Position numbers and translations under genes: made by a program. The notes beneath the pieces are model-generated. The model was not told where the DNA came from and searched no databases. It worked only from the letters and a program-made list of their open reading frames with translations. From Variovorax paradoxus B4 (GTDB lineage: Bacteria; Pseudomonadota; Gammaproteobacteria; Burkholderiales; Burkholderiaceae_C): DNA of 64,000 bases. Below, in pieces: positions 45,525 through 54,630 of this stretch (positions are counted from its first letter, which is position 1; every line of letters begins with the position of its first letter). Where the stretch lies: contig NC_022247.1 of the NCBI RefSeq assembly GCF_000463015.1, positions 868,001 through 932,000 of the forward strand. Direction: 5' to 3'.

Positions 45525-47486
45525 ATGTTCAGTAAGCCTACGCTTCCAGCCGCGCAGCCCCGACAGCGGCGGCGCGGGCTCGATGGACGCTTGAGCAACG
45601 CTCAGTTGCAACGCCAGATCGATGTGCTGGAGGGCCGGATCGGGGCCTTGCAGGAGCAGATCCGCACGCTGACGCGGTCCACCAGTTGGCGTGTGACGGC
45701 ACCGCTGCGCTGGGCGACCGATTGTCTCAGGCGAATCGCGAGGGGCACCGGCGTCCGGGCAAACGAGCCCGCCCAGGGCGGGCCCTACTCGGAATGGGTT
45801 GCACACTACGACGCCCCGGACGCAACTTCGTTCGACGCTGTCCGGCTCGAAACCGGCAGTTGGGCGATGCGCCCGCGCTTCTTGATCCTGGTGAATGGCG
45901 ATGCCGCCGGCGCGTCGGTGCTGAAGGGCGTGATCGGTTCGCTTTTGGCGCAGACCTACGCTGAATGGCGGCTCTGCCTGGTGCGGGAGGACGCAGCAGG
46001 CGAGGAAATCCGGAGCCTGCTCGACAATCTTGGCACAACCGATTCCCGTATCCAGCGCCTTGCGATCAATGCCGTCGAAGTAGCCCCCACCTCCGGTCCC
46101 GCCGACTGGGTCGTGTGGCTCGACAAGGCCTGTACGCTGCCGGCCCACGCGCTGTTCTGCGTGGCTAGGGAGATCGTCGAGCATCCCGCGGCCTCCATGA
46201 TCTACGCCGACGAAGACCGGATCGACGCCGAAGGAAGGCGCAGCGATCCCTTCTTCAAGCCCGACTGGAATCCCGATCTTTTTCTCGGCCGCAATCTCTT
46301 TTCCCCGCTGGCCTGTATCCGGGCTTCGCTGTTCGAAGACGTCGGCGGTTTGCGCCAACCATTCGACAAGGCCCCAGGCCTCGATCTGGCGCTGCGCTGC
46401 ATCGAGCGCGCGAGCGCAGAGTCGATTCGACACATTCCCCGCGTGCTTGCGAGTGTCTTCGGCTCGACGTCCCCTGCAGAAGACCGGGGCGCCGGTGAGC
46501 GGGCCCTGAATCGGCACTTCGAGCGGATCGGCGTTGCCGCTACCGCCAAAGCCACGCCTTTCGGCTTTCGCACCCGCTATGCCCTGCCACCGCAGCGCCC
46601 CTTCGTCTCGCTGATCATTCCTACGCGCAATGCCCTGGACCTCGTGCGCCAGTGCATCGAGAGCATCGTCATGGAGACGGCCTATCCGAACTACGAAATC
46701 CTGCTGGTCGACAACGACTCGGACGATCCCGAAGCCCTGGCCTACTTTGCAGCGCTGGGCGCGCAGCAGAACATCACGGTGATCCGCGACGAACGCCCGT
46801 TCAACTACTCGGCGCTGAACAATGCGGCCGTGGCAAGAGCGCGCGGAGAGCTCATCGGCCTCGTCAACAACGATATCGAGGCAATTTCGCCCGGCTGGCT
46901 TGACGAAATGGTGTCCCTCGCGCTGCAGCCTGGCGTAGGCGCGGTCGGCGCCAAGCTGCTTTACCCCGACATGACCATCCAGCATGGCGGCGTGATTCTC
47001 GGTGTGGGCGGCATCGCGGGGCATGCCCACAAGCACCTGCCTTCGACCGCACTGGGCCATGGGGGGCGGGCCCAGCTCGTGCAGTCCTTCAGCGCGGTGA
47101 CCGCCGCATGCCTGGTCGTGCGCAAGTCGCTCTATGAACAGGTGGGCGGCCTCGACGAAGAGCGTCTGGGCGTGGCTTACAACGATGTCGACTTTTGCCT
47201 TCGGCTGGGCGAGGCGGGTTTTCGCAACGTGTGGACGCCTTACGCGGAACTGCTGCATCACGAATCGGCCACGCGCGGACTCGAAGTGGCCAATGCGTCC
47301 CGCCATCGCCTGGCGCGCGAGGCCGGATGGATGCAGACCCGCTGGGGCGCGCTGATTGCGAACGACCCGGCCTACAACCCGAACCTGACGCTGAATTTCG
47401 AGGACTTCGACCTGGCGTGGCCACCGCGCGTGGTCCCCCTCGTTTCGCCGCATCCACAACCCGCTCGCAAGGCGAGCAAGCCATGA
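45525..47486 (+). CDS. Tandem GT2-domain glycosyltransferase
   Basis: The 653-residue protein has an N-terminal coiled coil (about 20-50), SWRVTAPLR at residues 54-62, a first GT2 domain (about 105-345) that looks degenerate (VVWLDKACTLPAH, but YADEDRID retained), and a canonical second GT2 domain (about 360-610) with FVSLIIPTRNALDLVRQC, LVNNDIEAISPGWLDEMV and YNDVDFCLRLGEAGF. This arrangement is common in rhamnosyl- and galactosyl-transferases of O-antigen loci. Its stop overlaps the next GT gene as ATGA. Divergent from manC. Confidence 0.87.
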   Translation: MFSKPTLPAAQPRQRRRGLDGRLSNAQLQRQIDVLEGRIGALQEQIRTLTRSTSWRVTAPLRWATDCLRRIARGTGVRANEPAQGGPYSEWVAHYDAPDATSFDAVRLETGSWAMRPRFLILVNGDAAGASVLKGVIGSLLAQTYAEWRLCLVREDAAGEEIRSLLDNLGTTDSRIQRLAINAVEVAPTSGPADWVVWLDKACTLPAHALFCVAREIVEHPAASMIYADEDRIDAEGRRSDPFFKPDWNPDLFLGRNLFSPLACIRASLFEDVGGLRQPFDKAPGLDLALRCIERASAESIRHIPRVLASVFGSTSPAEDRGAGERALNRHFERIGVAATAKATPFGFRTRYALPPQRPFVSLIIPTRNALDLVRQCIESIVMETAYPNYEILLVDNDSDDPEALAYFAALGAQQNITVIRDERPFNYSALNNAAVARARGELIGLVNNDIEAISPGWLDEMVSLALQPGVGAVGAKLLYPDMTIQHGGVILGVGGIAGHAHKHLPSTALGHGGRAQLVQSFSAVTAACLVVRKSLYEQVGGLDEERLGVAYNDVDFCLRLGEAGFRNVWTPYAELLHHESATRGLEVANASRHRLAREAGWMQTRWGALIANDPAYNPNLTLNFEDFDLAWPPRVVPLVSPHPQPARKASKP

Positions 47487-48487
47487 GCATCCCCCATTCC
47501 CCCAAAATCTCCGTCGCCCTCTGCACCCACAATGGCGCGCGTTTCCTGCGCGAGCAGGTGCGCAGCATCTGCCTCCAGACCTTGCCGCCTGTGGAAATCG
47601 TGCTGTCCGACGATGCATCGACCGACGGTTCGGTGGACGTGGTGCGCGCTGCAGTGGCCGAGTGCGCGGCCGAACGACCGGAGTACCCCGTGGCCCTGCG
47701 CATCTTCGAGAACAGGCCCGCGCTGCGCGTCGTCAAGAACTTCGAACAGGCCATCGGGGCCTGCACCAGCGAACTGATTGCGCTCAGCGACCAGGACGAC
47801 ATCTGGCTCCCCGAGCGCCTCGAGCAGATGGTGCCGCTTTTCGAGAGCGATCCGAATCTTTTCCTTTTGCATACCGATGCGCGTCTTGTCGACGCCGAGC
47901 GGCGCGACATCGGCGATACGCTGTTCCATGCGCTTGAAGTCACCCCCTCGGAGATCGAGCGCATCCACGGCGGCAATGCTTTCGATGTGTTCCTGCGGCG
48001 CAACCTCGTGACGGGTGCGACCACGGTGTTTCGCCGCTCGCTGCTTGAACACGCCCTGCCTCTGCCCGTCGAATGGGTGCATGACGAGTGGCTGGGCATC
48101 ATCGCATCGGCCATCGGCCGGGTGGAGCTGCTGGAGCAGCCGCTCATCGACTATCGCCAGCACCAGTCGAATCAGATCGGCGCACGCCGGGACACCTTTG
48201 CGGGCAAGGTTCGCAAGGCGCTTGCCTCCAGGGGCAATACGCACGTGGAGCGAGCCTTCAAGGCCGAGTTGCTTCTGGCTCGGCTGGAGCAATTGGGCGG
48301 CCGTGTCGCACCGCAGATTCTCGACAAGGTGCGCAGCAAGATCGAGCACCAGCGCTTCCGCGCAGCCTTGCCGGCATCCCGGCTCGCCCGTTGCCTGCCG
48401 ATCTTCCGCGAAGCCATGACGGGCCGCTACGACAAGTTCGGCCGTGGTTTCCGGGGCGTGGTCCGCGACCTCTTCGAATCTGTGTAG
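47483..48487 (+). CDS. GT2 glycosyltransferase (rhamnosyltransferase-like)
   Basis: The 334-residue protein is a single GT2 domain with a C-terminal helical tail: ISVALCTHNGARFLREQV, LSDDASTDGS, the metal motif ALSDQDDIWLPERL and VHDEWLGIIAS. The SDQDD-IW pattern is typical of O-antigen rhamnosyl- or galactosyl-transferases. The ATG overlaps the stop of the tandem GT2 gene. A 38-base gap separates it from the next glycosyltransferase gene. Confidence 0.9.
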   Translation: MSIPHSPKISVALCTHNGARFLREQVRSICLQTLPPVEIVLSDDASTDGSVDVVRAAVAECAAERPEYPVALRIFENRPALRVVKNFEQAIGACTSELIALSDQDDIWLPERLEQMVPLFESDPNLFLLHTDARLVDAERRDIGDTLFHALEVTPSEIERIHGGNAFDVFLRRNLVTGATTVFRRSLLEHALPLPVEWVHDEWLGIIASAIGRVELLEQPLIDYRQHQSNQIGARRDTFAGKVRKALASRGNTHVERAFKAELLLARLEQLGGRVAPQILDKVRSKIEHQRFRAALPASRLARCLPIFREAMTGRYDKFGRGFRGVVRDLFESV

Positions 48488-48525
48488 GCTTGCGCCCAAG
48501 CGAATCGCGTCACTCCAAAAAAACA

Positions 48526-49590
48526 ATGACCACCACGAATCCCTCTCCACCAGCAACCATCGCCGGCGCCCCAGGCGCGTCACCCAGCGTGGTGGTGATC
48601 ATCCCGTTCTACAACGGTGCCGACTTCATCGAGCGCTCGGTCCGCAGCGTGTTCGAGCAATCGGTGCCCGCGAACGAAGTGATCGTGGTCAACGACGGCT
48701 CCCGGCCCGAAGAGCGCGCGGCGCTCGACACACTCGCGGCCCGTTATCCCTTCCGCATCCTGGACAAGGAGAACGGCGGCCAGGGCTCGGCGCGCAACGC
48801 CGGGGTGGCTGCCTCCACCTCCGAATACATCTGCTTCCTCGACCAGGACGATTTCTACCTGCCGAACCACATCGAGACGCTCGTCACCTCGATCCCTCCG
48901 GACGACCGGCTCTTCGGCTATATCTACGCCGACCTGTACGAGGCCGATGGCGACGGCAACGTGATCCGCACGGGCGTCATCAAGGACCATGCCCAGCACC
49001 CCAAGCGCAGCATCTTCGACCTGTTGCGCTACGACATGTTCGTGCTGCCCTCGGCCACGCTCGTGAGCCGCAAGGCCTTCGAAGCGGTGGGCGGTTTCGA
49101 CTCGCAGTTCATGGGCTACGAGGATGACGACCTCTTCCTGCGCATCTTTCGCAAGGGCTACAGCAATCATTTCGTGGACAAGGCGGTGACGGTCTGGTGC
49201 ATCCACACGGCGAGCACGTCGTTTGGCATCCGGATGGTCCGCAGCCGCTTCAAGTATTTCAAGAAGCTGTTGCAGATGTTCCCCGACGAGCATCAGCGCG
49301 GCCGCTACTACCTTCGCGAATATCTGATGCCGCGCTTCCAGCTGTTCTTCGTGAATGAAGCGATCGAAGCGATCAAGAAGGACGACCAGTACCGTGGGGA
49401 GATGAGCGCGGTGCTGGCCGAGTACGGTGCCATCGTCTTTGCGAACCCTTATGTGGGACGCAAGAAGAAGCTGCGCCTCTGGATCACGCTCTTCCTGCTG
49501 CGCCACAGCACGCCGGGCATGGTCCGCTTCGTGGGCGCGCTCACCCGGCTGCCGGGCATCCGCAGCCTGCGCCGCATCTACAAGAGCTGA
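48526..49590 (+). CDS. GT2 glycosyltransferase
   Basis: The 354-residue protein has SVVVIIPFYNGADFIERSV, VVNDGSRPEERAAL, FLDQDDFYLPNHIE (metal aspartates) and GYEDDDLFLRIFRKGY, a complete GT2 domain within residues ~20-240, followed by a basic helical tail. It is the last gene of a three-gene glycosyltransferase operon and converges with the acyltransferase gene. Acceptor and donor are unknown. Confidence 0.9.
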   Translation: MTTTNPSPPATIAGAPGASPSVVVIIPFYNGADFIERSVRSVFEQSVPANEVIVVNDGSRPEERAALDTLAARYPFRILDKENGGQGSARNAGVAASTSEYICFLDQDDFYLPNHIETLVTSIPPDDRLFGYIYADLYEADGDGNVIRTGVIKDHAQHPKRSIFDLLRYDMFVLPSATLVSRKAFEAVGGFDSQFMGYEDDDLFLRIFRKGYSNHFVDKAVTVWCIHTASTSFGIRMVRSRFKYFKKLLQMFPDEHQRGRYYLREYLMPRFQLFFVNEAIEAIKKDDQYRGEMSAVLAEYGAIVFANPYVGRKKKLRLWITLFLLRHSTPGMVRFVGALTRLPGIRSLRRIYKS

Positions 49591-49591
49591 C

Positions 49592-49606
49592 GCGGCGGGT
49601 CGCCGC
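49592..49606. terminator. Short stem-loop between convergent GT2 and acyltransferase genes
   Basis: GCGGCG (49592-49597) and CGCCGC (49601-49606) form a 6-base GC stem with loop GGT directly after the GT2 stop. No U-tract. Confidence 0.35.
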
Positions 49607-49618
49607 AGGGCCAGCCAG

Positions 49619-51652
49619 CTAGCGCCCGACCGCCGCGGGCTGCTTTTGCGTCGTCATCGCCACATCGATGTAGGTGGCGAACTGGCGCACATATTCGGCC
49701 CGCAGGTGGCCGGAGTCCTTGTAGATCGGCGTTGCGTCCGCGTCCGCCCGAGTGCACTGGTCGCTCTTGCAGAGTGTCGGGATCGGATCGATCACGATCG
49801 CACCGCTGCGCTTGGCGATCTGGCGCATGCGTTCGTGCAGTTCCTTCTGCACCGATGCCCAAGGCGCAGTAGGCGACATGCGAGCCACCTTCATGTCCCC
49901 GAGCCGCCCGCCTTTGATGAACTCCTCAGGCCCATACCCTTCCCCCACCGGGTTGTCCAGCACCAGGTACACCTGCTTGTGCCTGGCAAGGTTCGTCATC
50001 ACCGCTTCGAGCATGTTGAGCGCAAAGTCCGCGCCGCCGCCGCCCATGAAGCGGCGCCTGGTCTTGCCGTCGAAGTAGTAGTAGCGGTCCGCATCGGCGT
50101 TCGCGGCGTTGGGCTTGCCGGTTTCCGAGAAGTAGCAGTTCCAGCAGCCGCCGAACACCACTGCGTCGAACTTGTCGCTGATGGCCAGGCGCATGGCGCC
50201 GTCGCGGCGCTCGCCGCACAGGTTGTTCTTTTCGTCGACCACGTTGGGAATGGGCGGACAGGCGCCCCAGGTGGCGAACGAGAGCGAATCGAGGGTGTCG
50301 GGCGCGATCTTGCTCAACTCCACGGCGCGCGGGCCGTATTGCTCGATGTGGCTGTCGCCGAAAAGGAGCACCCTGCGCTTGCCATGGCCGATCTGCTGGA
50401 GCACCTCGCCATCGACCTTGATGGGGCTCAGCCCGTCCGGGTAGCCCCAGTCCTTGGCGGCCGCGGCCGTCTTGTTGAAGTAGGGGTCGCTGTGCCGTCC
50501 CACGTAGTAGCGCGAGGCCGCCAGCGTGCCCAGCACCACGAAGCCCACCATCAGCGCCACCAGCACCGAGATCACGGTGTCGTTCTCGCTGCGGCGCGTG
50601 CCGCGCTCGACGAAACGGTAGGTCAGCCAGGCCAGCACAACGGCCGCCAGCAGCATCAGCGCGCGCAGGCCGTTGGACGGCACGTCGCCCTCGACGATGC
50701 GCGCGTAGACCAGCAGCGGCCAGTGCCAGAGATACAGCGGATAGCTGATCAGACCGACCCACACCATCGGCCTGGAGGCGAGCACGTAGCGGTTGAGCAC
50801 GCCGGTCGGGCCGGCCGCAATGCAATAGAAGGCGCCCAGCGTGGGCAGGATGGCCCAGAATCCCGGAAAAGCCTTGCCGCCGCGGATGTATGCGAGGCCG
50901 AGGCCGATCAGCACCAGCCCGGCAATCGACTGTGCATGGCGGCCCCAGCCCGGCTTGGGCAGGGGCCGGTGCAGCCGCATGTACGCCAGCATGCCGCCGA
51001 TCATCAGCTCCCAGAAGCGCGACAGCGGCGAGTAGAACGCGGCCTCCCGGTGGCTGTGGATGGTCGTGACGTTGAGCAGGAACGACAGGCCCGCCACCGC
51101 GCCCACCACCGTGAGCACGCGCCACTTGCGCTTCCACGCCAGGCCCAGCAGCACGGGCCAGAAGATGTAGAACTGTTCTTCGATGGCCAGCGACCACAGG
51201 TGCAGCAGCGGCTTGGTCTCGGCCGCGTTGTCGAAGTAGCCGGCTTCGCTCCAGAAGGCGAAGTTCGAGACGAAGCCGGCGCCCGCCGCCACGTGCTTGC
51301 CGAGCTGCTCCCACTCGTGCGGCAGCAGCGCATACCAGCCGAAGGCAAAGGTCGCCGCCAGCACGAGCACCAGCGCCGGAAAGATGCGCTTCACCCGCCG
51401 CGCGTAGAACTCCCGGTAGCTGAATCCGTCGCCCTCGAAGCTGCCCAGGATGATCGTGGTGATCAGGAAGCCCGAGATGACGAAGAAGATGTCGACCCCG
51501 ATGAAGCCGCCCTTGATCCACTGCGGGAACGCGTGGTAGCCGAGCACGGAGAGCACGGCGACGGCGCGCAGGCCGTCGATGTCGGGTCGGTACTTGGGGT
51601 GGAGCAGGTGGGCGTGTTCCTGCGGGGCTGTCGGGCTGCTCGTTGTCGTCAT
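49619..51652 (-). CDS. OafA/YrhL-type O-acyltransferase with SGNH C-terminal domain
   Basis: The 677-residue protein has an N-terminal acyltransferase-3 membrane domain of about ten helices (YRPDIDGLRAVAVLSVLGYH with the conserved R and H; GGFIGVDIFFVISGFLI; FYARRVKRIFPAL; LWSLAIEEQFYIFWP) and a C-terminal periplasmic SGNH-like domain (from about residue 440; LLFGDSHIEQYGP with the GDSH serine block, KDSGHLRAEYVRQF with a C-terminal D-x-x-H). Such proteins O-acetylate surface polysaccharides. It lies 86 bases downstream of a GT2 gene on the same strand. Confidence 0.93.
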   Translation of the reverse strand: MTTTSSPTAPQEHAHLLHPKYRPDIDGLRAVAVLSVLGYHAFPQWIKGGFIGVDIFFVISGFLITTIILGSFEGDGFSYREFYARRVKRIFPALVLVLAATFAFGWYALLPHEWEQLGKHVAAGAGFVSNFAFWSEAGYFDNAAETKPLLHLWSLAIEEQFYIFWPVLLGLAWKRKWRVLTVVGAVAGLSFLLNVTTIHSHREAAFYSPLSRFWELMIGGMLAYMRLHRPLPKPGWGRHAQSIAGLVLIGLGLAYIRGGKAFPGFWAILPTLGAFYCIAAGPTGVLNRYVLASRPMVWVGLISYPLYLWHWPLLVYARIVEGDVPSNGLRALMLLAAVVLAWLTYRFVERGTRRSENDTVISVLVALMVGFVVLGTLAASRYYVGRHSDPYFNKTAAAAKDWGYPDGLSPIKVDGEVLQQIGHGKRRVLLFGDSHIEQYGPRAVELSKIAPDTLDSLSFATWGACPPIPNVVDEKNNLCGERRDGAMRLAISDKFDAVVFGGCWNCYFSETGKPNAANADADRYYYFDGKTRRRFMGGGGADFALNMLEAVMTNLARHKQVYLVLDNPVGEGYGPEEFIKGGRLGDMKVARMSPTAPWASVQKELHERMRQIAKRSGAIVIDPIPTLCKSDQCTRADADATPIYKDSGHLRAEYVRQFATYIDVAMTTQKQPAAVGR

Positions 51653-51738
51653 CGTCGTCGTTGGGGAGGGGAAGGCGCCTGCGGTCTCTGCTGGCTTCCC
51701 GGCCCCGGATTGTCTTCGCAAACGCAAAAGCGCCTTTT

Positions 51739-52497
51739 TCAGGCCCGGCGGGAGCGGGCCCGCAGGTAGCGCCAGAACGCGCCCGAGGTCCACACCTTGA
51801 GCAGGCTGGTCACGTGCCAGTAGAGATGCTTCCTGCTGCTGCGGCTGGCGCGCTGGGCCTCGTGGCGCGCGAGCAGGTCTTCCCCCACCTGCAGCTTCCA
51901 GCCCGCCAGCCGGGTCCGGGCGCAGATGTCGAAGTCTTCGCCGTACATGAAGAAGCGCTCGTCGAAGCCCCCGATCTGGCGGTAGGCCTGGCTGCGAAAC
52001 AGCATGAACAAGCCCGGAATCCAGTCCGGCACCGCCGGGCGCACGTACCCCGGCTTGCGGCGCGTGAGGATCTCGAGCGGCGTGATGATGGCGCGGTGCT
52101 GCTCGGGGGTGCTGCGGCCCGGTTCGAGGATGCGCGGCGTCAGCAGACCGGCGTCGGGCGCGGCCTGGGCCATCAGCGGCGCCAGCACGTCGCCGTCGAG
52201 GCGGATGTCGGGGTTGAGCACCAGGAACCAGGGCGTATCGCAGCGTTCGAAAGCCTGGTTGTGGTTGGCGCCAAAGCCCTTGGGGCTCGGGTTTTCGATC
52301 CGCTCGACCGCAAAACCCCATTCCAGGCCCGCCAGCACGTCGGGTTCGGGGATGTTCAGCGTGAGCACGACCCTGGCGGTCGAATTCCGGCAGAAACGGT
52401 CCAGTTGCTCGAGCAGCGGGCGCACCAGCGCGAGCTGGCCGTGGCTGACGATCGAAATGGTGATCGGAGGGGTAGAAGGGGGAGGGGGCGCTGGCAT
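51739..52497 (-). CDS. GT2 glycosyltransferase (WbbL/rhamnosyltransferase-like)
   Basis: The 252-residue protein has a GT2 domain of the rhamnosyltransferase type: ITISIVSHGQLALV, NPSPKGFGANHNQAFERC, LVLNPDIRLDGDVLAP and FFMYGEDFDICARTRLAGW. The GFGANHN and LNPD pattern recalls WbbL, which adds L-rhamnose to a GlcNAc-lipid carrier. It is divergent from the WecA-like gene with only 45 bases between starts, fitting an early step after chain initiation; this function is inferred. Confidence 0.88.
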   Translation of the reverse strand: MPAPPPPSTPPITISIVSHGQLALVRPLLEQLDRFCRNSTARVVLTLNIPEPDVLAGLEWGFAVERIENPSPKGFGANHNQAFERCDTPWFLVLNPDIRLDGDVLAPLMAQAAPDAGLLTPRILEPGRSTPEQHRAIITPLEILTRRKPGYVRPAVPDWIPGLFMLFRSQAYRQIGGFDERFFMYGEDFDICARTRLAGWKLQVGEDLLARHEAQRASRSSRKHLYWHVTSLLKVWTSGAFWRYLRARSRRA

Positions 52498-52542
52498 GGT
52501 CTAATTTCGCTCGGGAATTCTAGGGTTCCCCAACACCCACAC

Positions 52543-53640
52543 ATGATTGCTCTGATCGTCATCAGTTTCTTCGTCTCCGCCTTCGGGGTCCAGGTGTTCA
52601 TGCGCCGCGCGCGCAGGCACGCCCGGCTCTATGGCGCGGACATGCCCCAGCGCTTCCACAAGGGCCACGTGCCGCGGCTCGGGGGGGCGGGCATCCTGCT
52701 CGGCATGGGCGTGGCCTGGCTGGCCTCCGGCATCACCGGCACCGACCCGTTCAATGTGTCCTGGCCGCTCAAGACGTCGATGCTCACGCTGCTGTGCATT
52801 GCGCCGGCGGTCATCGGCGGCATCGTCGAAGACGTGACGCAGAACGTCAAGGTGCGCTACCGGCTGGCGCTGACCATCGGCTCCGCCCTGCTGGCGTGCT
52901 GGGTGCTGGGCCTGAGCCTGTCGCGCACCGGCATCGAGGCGGTCGACGGCTGGCTGGCCATGGTGCCGTATGGCGCCGTGCTGTTCGCGGCCCTGGCCAT
53001 CGGCGGGCTGCCGCATGCCTTCAACATCATCGACGGCTACAACGGGCTGGCCGGCACGGTGGCGGTGCTGGTCTGCCTTGCCATTTCGCACGTGGCGCTG
53101 CAGGTGGGCGACCGCCAGCTCGCGGCCATGATGGTCTGCCTGGTCGGCGCCACCATCGGTTTTCTCATCTGGAACTATCCGCGCGGCAAGATCTTTGCCG
53201 GCGACGGCGGCGCTTACGTGTGGGGCATGGTGATTGCCCTGGCGTGCGTGACGCTGGTCCAGCGGCACCGCGTCGTCTCGCCGTGGTTCCCGATGCTGCT
53301 GCTGATCTACCCGGTCTGGGAGACGCTGTTCTCCATCTACCGCAAGCTCGCTCGGGGGCAGTCGCCCGGCACCGCCGACGCGTTGCACTTCCACCAACTG
53401 ATCTTTCGGCGCATCGTGCGCGTGGCGTTCGCGGATGACGAGGCGCGCCAATTGCTCGCCCGCAACAACCGGACCTCGCCGTACCTCTGGATGTTCGCCG
53501 CGCTGTCGGTGGTGCCGGCGGTGCTGTTCTGGAACAACACCATCGTGCTGATGCTGTTCTGCCTGCTGTTCGTCACGACCTACGTGGGCGCCTACCTGAT
53601 GATCGTGCGATTCAAGGTGCCGCGCTGGCTGCGCCCGTGA
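52543..53640 (+). CDS. WecA/MraY-family undecaprenyl-phosphate sugar-1-phosphate transferase
   Basis: The 365-residue membrane enzyme probably starts polysaccharide synthesis by moving HexNAc-1-phosphate to undecaprenyl phosphate. It has about ten hydrophobic helices, the N-terminal motif with [28 protein letters not shown] (catalytic aspartate loop), [14 protein letters not shown] and the C-terminal [13 protein letters not shown] (HxH). This order matches WecA/WbpL/Rfe proteins. It is 61 bases before argB on the same strand. Confidence 0.92.
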   Translation: MIALIVISFFVSAFGVQVFMRRARRHARLYGADMPQRFHKGHVPRLGGAGILLGMGVAWLASGITGTDPFNVSWPLKTSMLTLLCIAPAVIGGIVEDVTQNVKVRYRLALTIGSALLACWVLGLSLSRTGIEAVDGWLAMVPYGAVLFAALAIGGLPHAFNIIDGYNGLAGTVAVLVCLAISHVALQVGDRQLAAMMVCLVGATIGFLIWNYPRGKIFAGDGGAYVWGMVIALACVTLVQRHRVVSPWFPMLLLIYPVWETLFSIYRKLARGQSPGTADALHFHQLIFRRIVRVAFADDEARQLLARNNRTSPYLWMFAALSVVPAVLFWNNTIVLMLFCLLFVTTYVGAYLMIVRFKVPRWLRP

Positions 53641-53701
53641 CGGCTTCCTTGCAAGAATTCCTTCTTTCCATCGTCCTCACCGTTTTGGAGCCTGCCCGCC
53701 C

Positions 53702-54595
53702 ATGACCGACCCCGTCCTCAACATCCCCCCGCGCGACAAGGCCGAGATCCTGGCCCAGGCGCTGCCGTACATCCGCAAGTTCCACGGCAAGACCATCGTC
53801 ATCAAGTACGGCGGCAATGCCATGACCGATCCGGCCCTGCAGGCCGACTTCGCGGAAGACGTGGTGCTGCTGAAGCTGGTCGGCATGAACCCGGTGGTGG
53901 TGCATGGCGGCGGCCCGCAGATCGAGGCGGCGCTCAACCGCCTGGGCAAGAAGGGCAGCTTCATCCAGGGCATGCGCGTGACTGACGCCGAGACCATGGA
54001 GGTGGTCGAATGGGTGCTGGCCGGCGAGGTGCAGCAGGACATCGTGGGCCTGATCAACCAGGCCGGCGGCAAGGCCGTGGGCCTGACCGGGCGCGACGGC
54101 GGCATGATCCGCGCGCAGAAGCTCAAGATGGCGGACCGTACCGACCCCAACTTGCACCACGACGTGGGCCAGGTGGGCGACATCGTCTCCATCGACCCCA
54201 GCGTGGTCAAGGCCCTGCAGGACGACGCCTTCATTCCCGTGGTCAGCCCGATCGGCTTCGGCGAGGAGAACGAGAGCTACAACATCAATGCCGACGTGGT
54301 CGCCGGCAAGCTCGCCACCGTGCTCAAGGCCGAGAAGCTCATGCTCCTGACCAACACCCCCGGCGTGCTCGACAAGGACGGCAAGCTGCTCACCAACCTG
54401 AGCGCGCGCGAGATCGACGAGCTGTTTGCCGACGGCACCATCTCGGGCGGCATGCTGCCGAAGATCGAGGGCGCGCTCGATGCGGCCAAGAGCGGCGTGA
54501 ACGCGGTGCACATCATCGACGGCCGCGTGCCGCACGCCATGCTGCTCGAGATCCTGACCGACCAGGCCTACGGCACGATGATTCGCGCGCGCTGA
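53702..54595 (+). CDS. argB: Acetylglutamate kinase
   Basis: The 297-residue enzyme phosphorylates N-acetylglutamate in arginine synthesis. It shows the ATP-binding [39 protein letters not shown] and [14 protein letters not shown]. Length is that of arginine-sensitive hexameric NAGKs; the N-terminal helix ([15 protein letters not shown]) linked to arginine feedback is present. A GGAG lies upstream of the ATG. It is a housekeeping gene lying inside the glycan locus, downstream of the WecA-like gene. Confidence 0.97.
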   Translation: MTDPVLNIPPRDKAEILAQALPYIRKFHGKTIVIKYGGNAMTDPALQADFAEDVVLLKLVGMNPVVVHGGGPQIEAALNRLGKKGSFIQGMRVTDAETMEVVEWVLAGEVQQDIVGLINQAGGKAVGLTGRDGGMIRAQKLKMADRTDPNLHHDVGQVGDIVSIDPSVVKALQDDAFIPVVSPIGFGEENESYNINADVVAGKLATVLKAEKLMLLTNTPGVLDKDGKLLTNLSAREIDELFADGTISGGMLPKIEGALDAAKSGVNAVHIIDGRVPHAMLLEILTDQAYGTMIRAR

Positions 54596-54605
54596 GGCCG
54601 CGTCT

Positions 54606-54630
54606 GGCCGCTGGTGGCCAGCCAGCGGCC
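54606..54630. terminator. Bidirectional stem-loop after argB
   Basis: GGCCGCTGG (54606-54614) pairs perfectly with CCAGCGGCC (54622-54630) around a 7-base loop. The right arm reaches the stop codon of the minus-strand giant gene. No U-tract. Confidence 0.5.

Noticed and set aside
45504..47618. 704-codon minus-strand frame opposite the tandem GT2 gene
   Set aside because: Antisense shadow; the plus-strand protein has canonical GT2 motifs.
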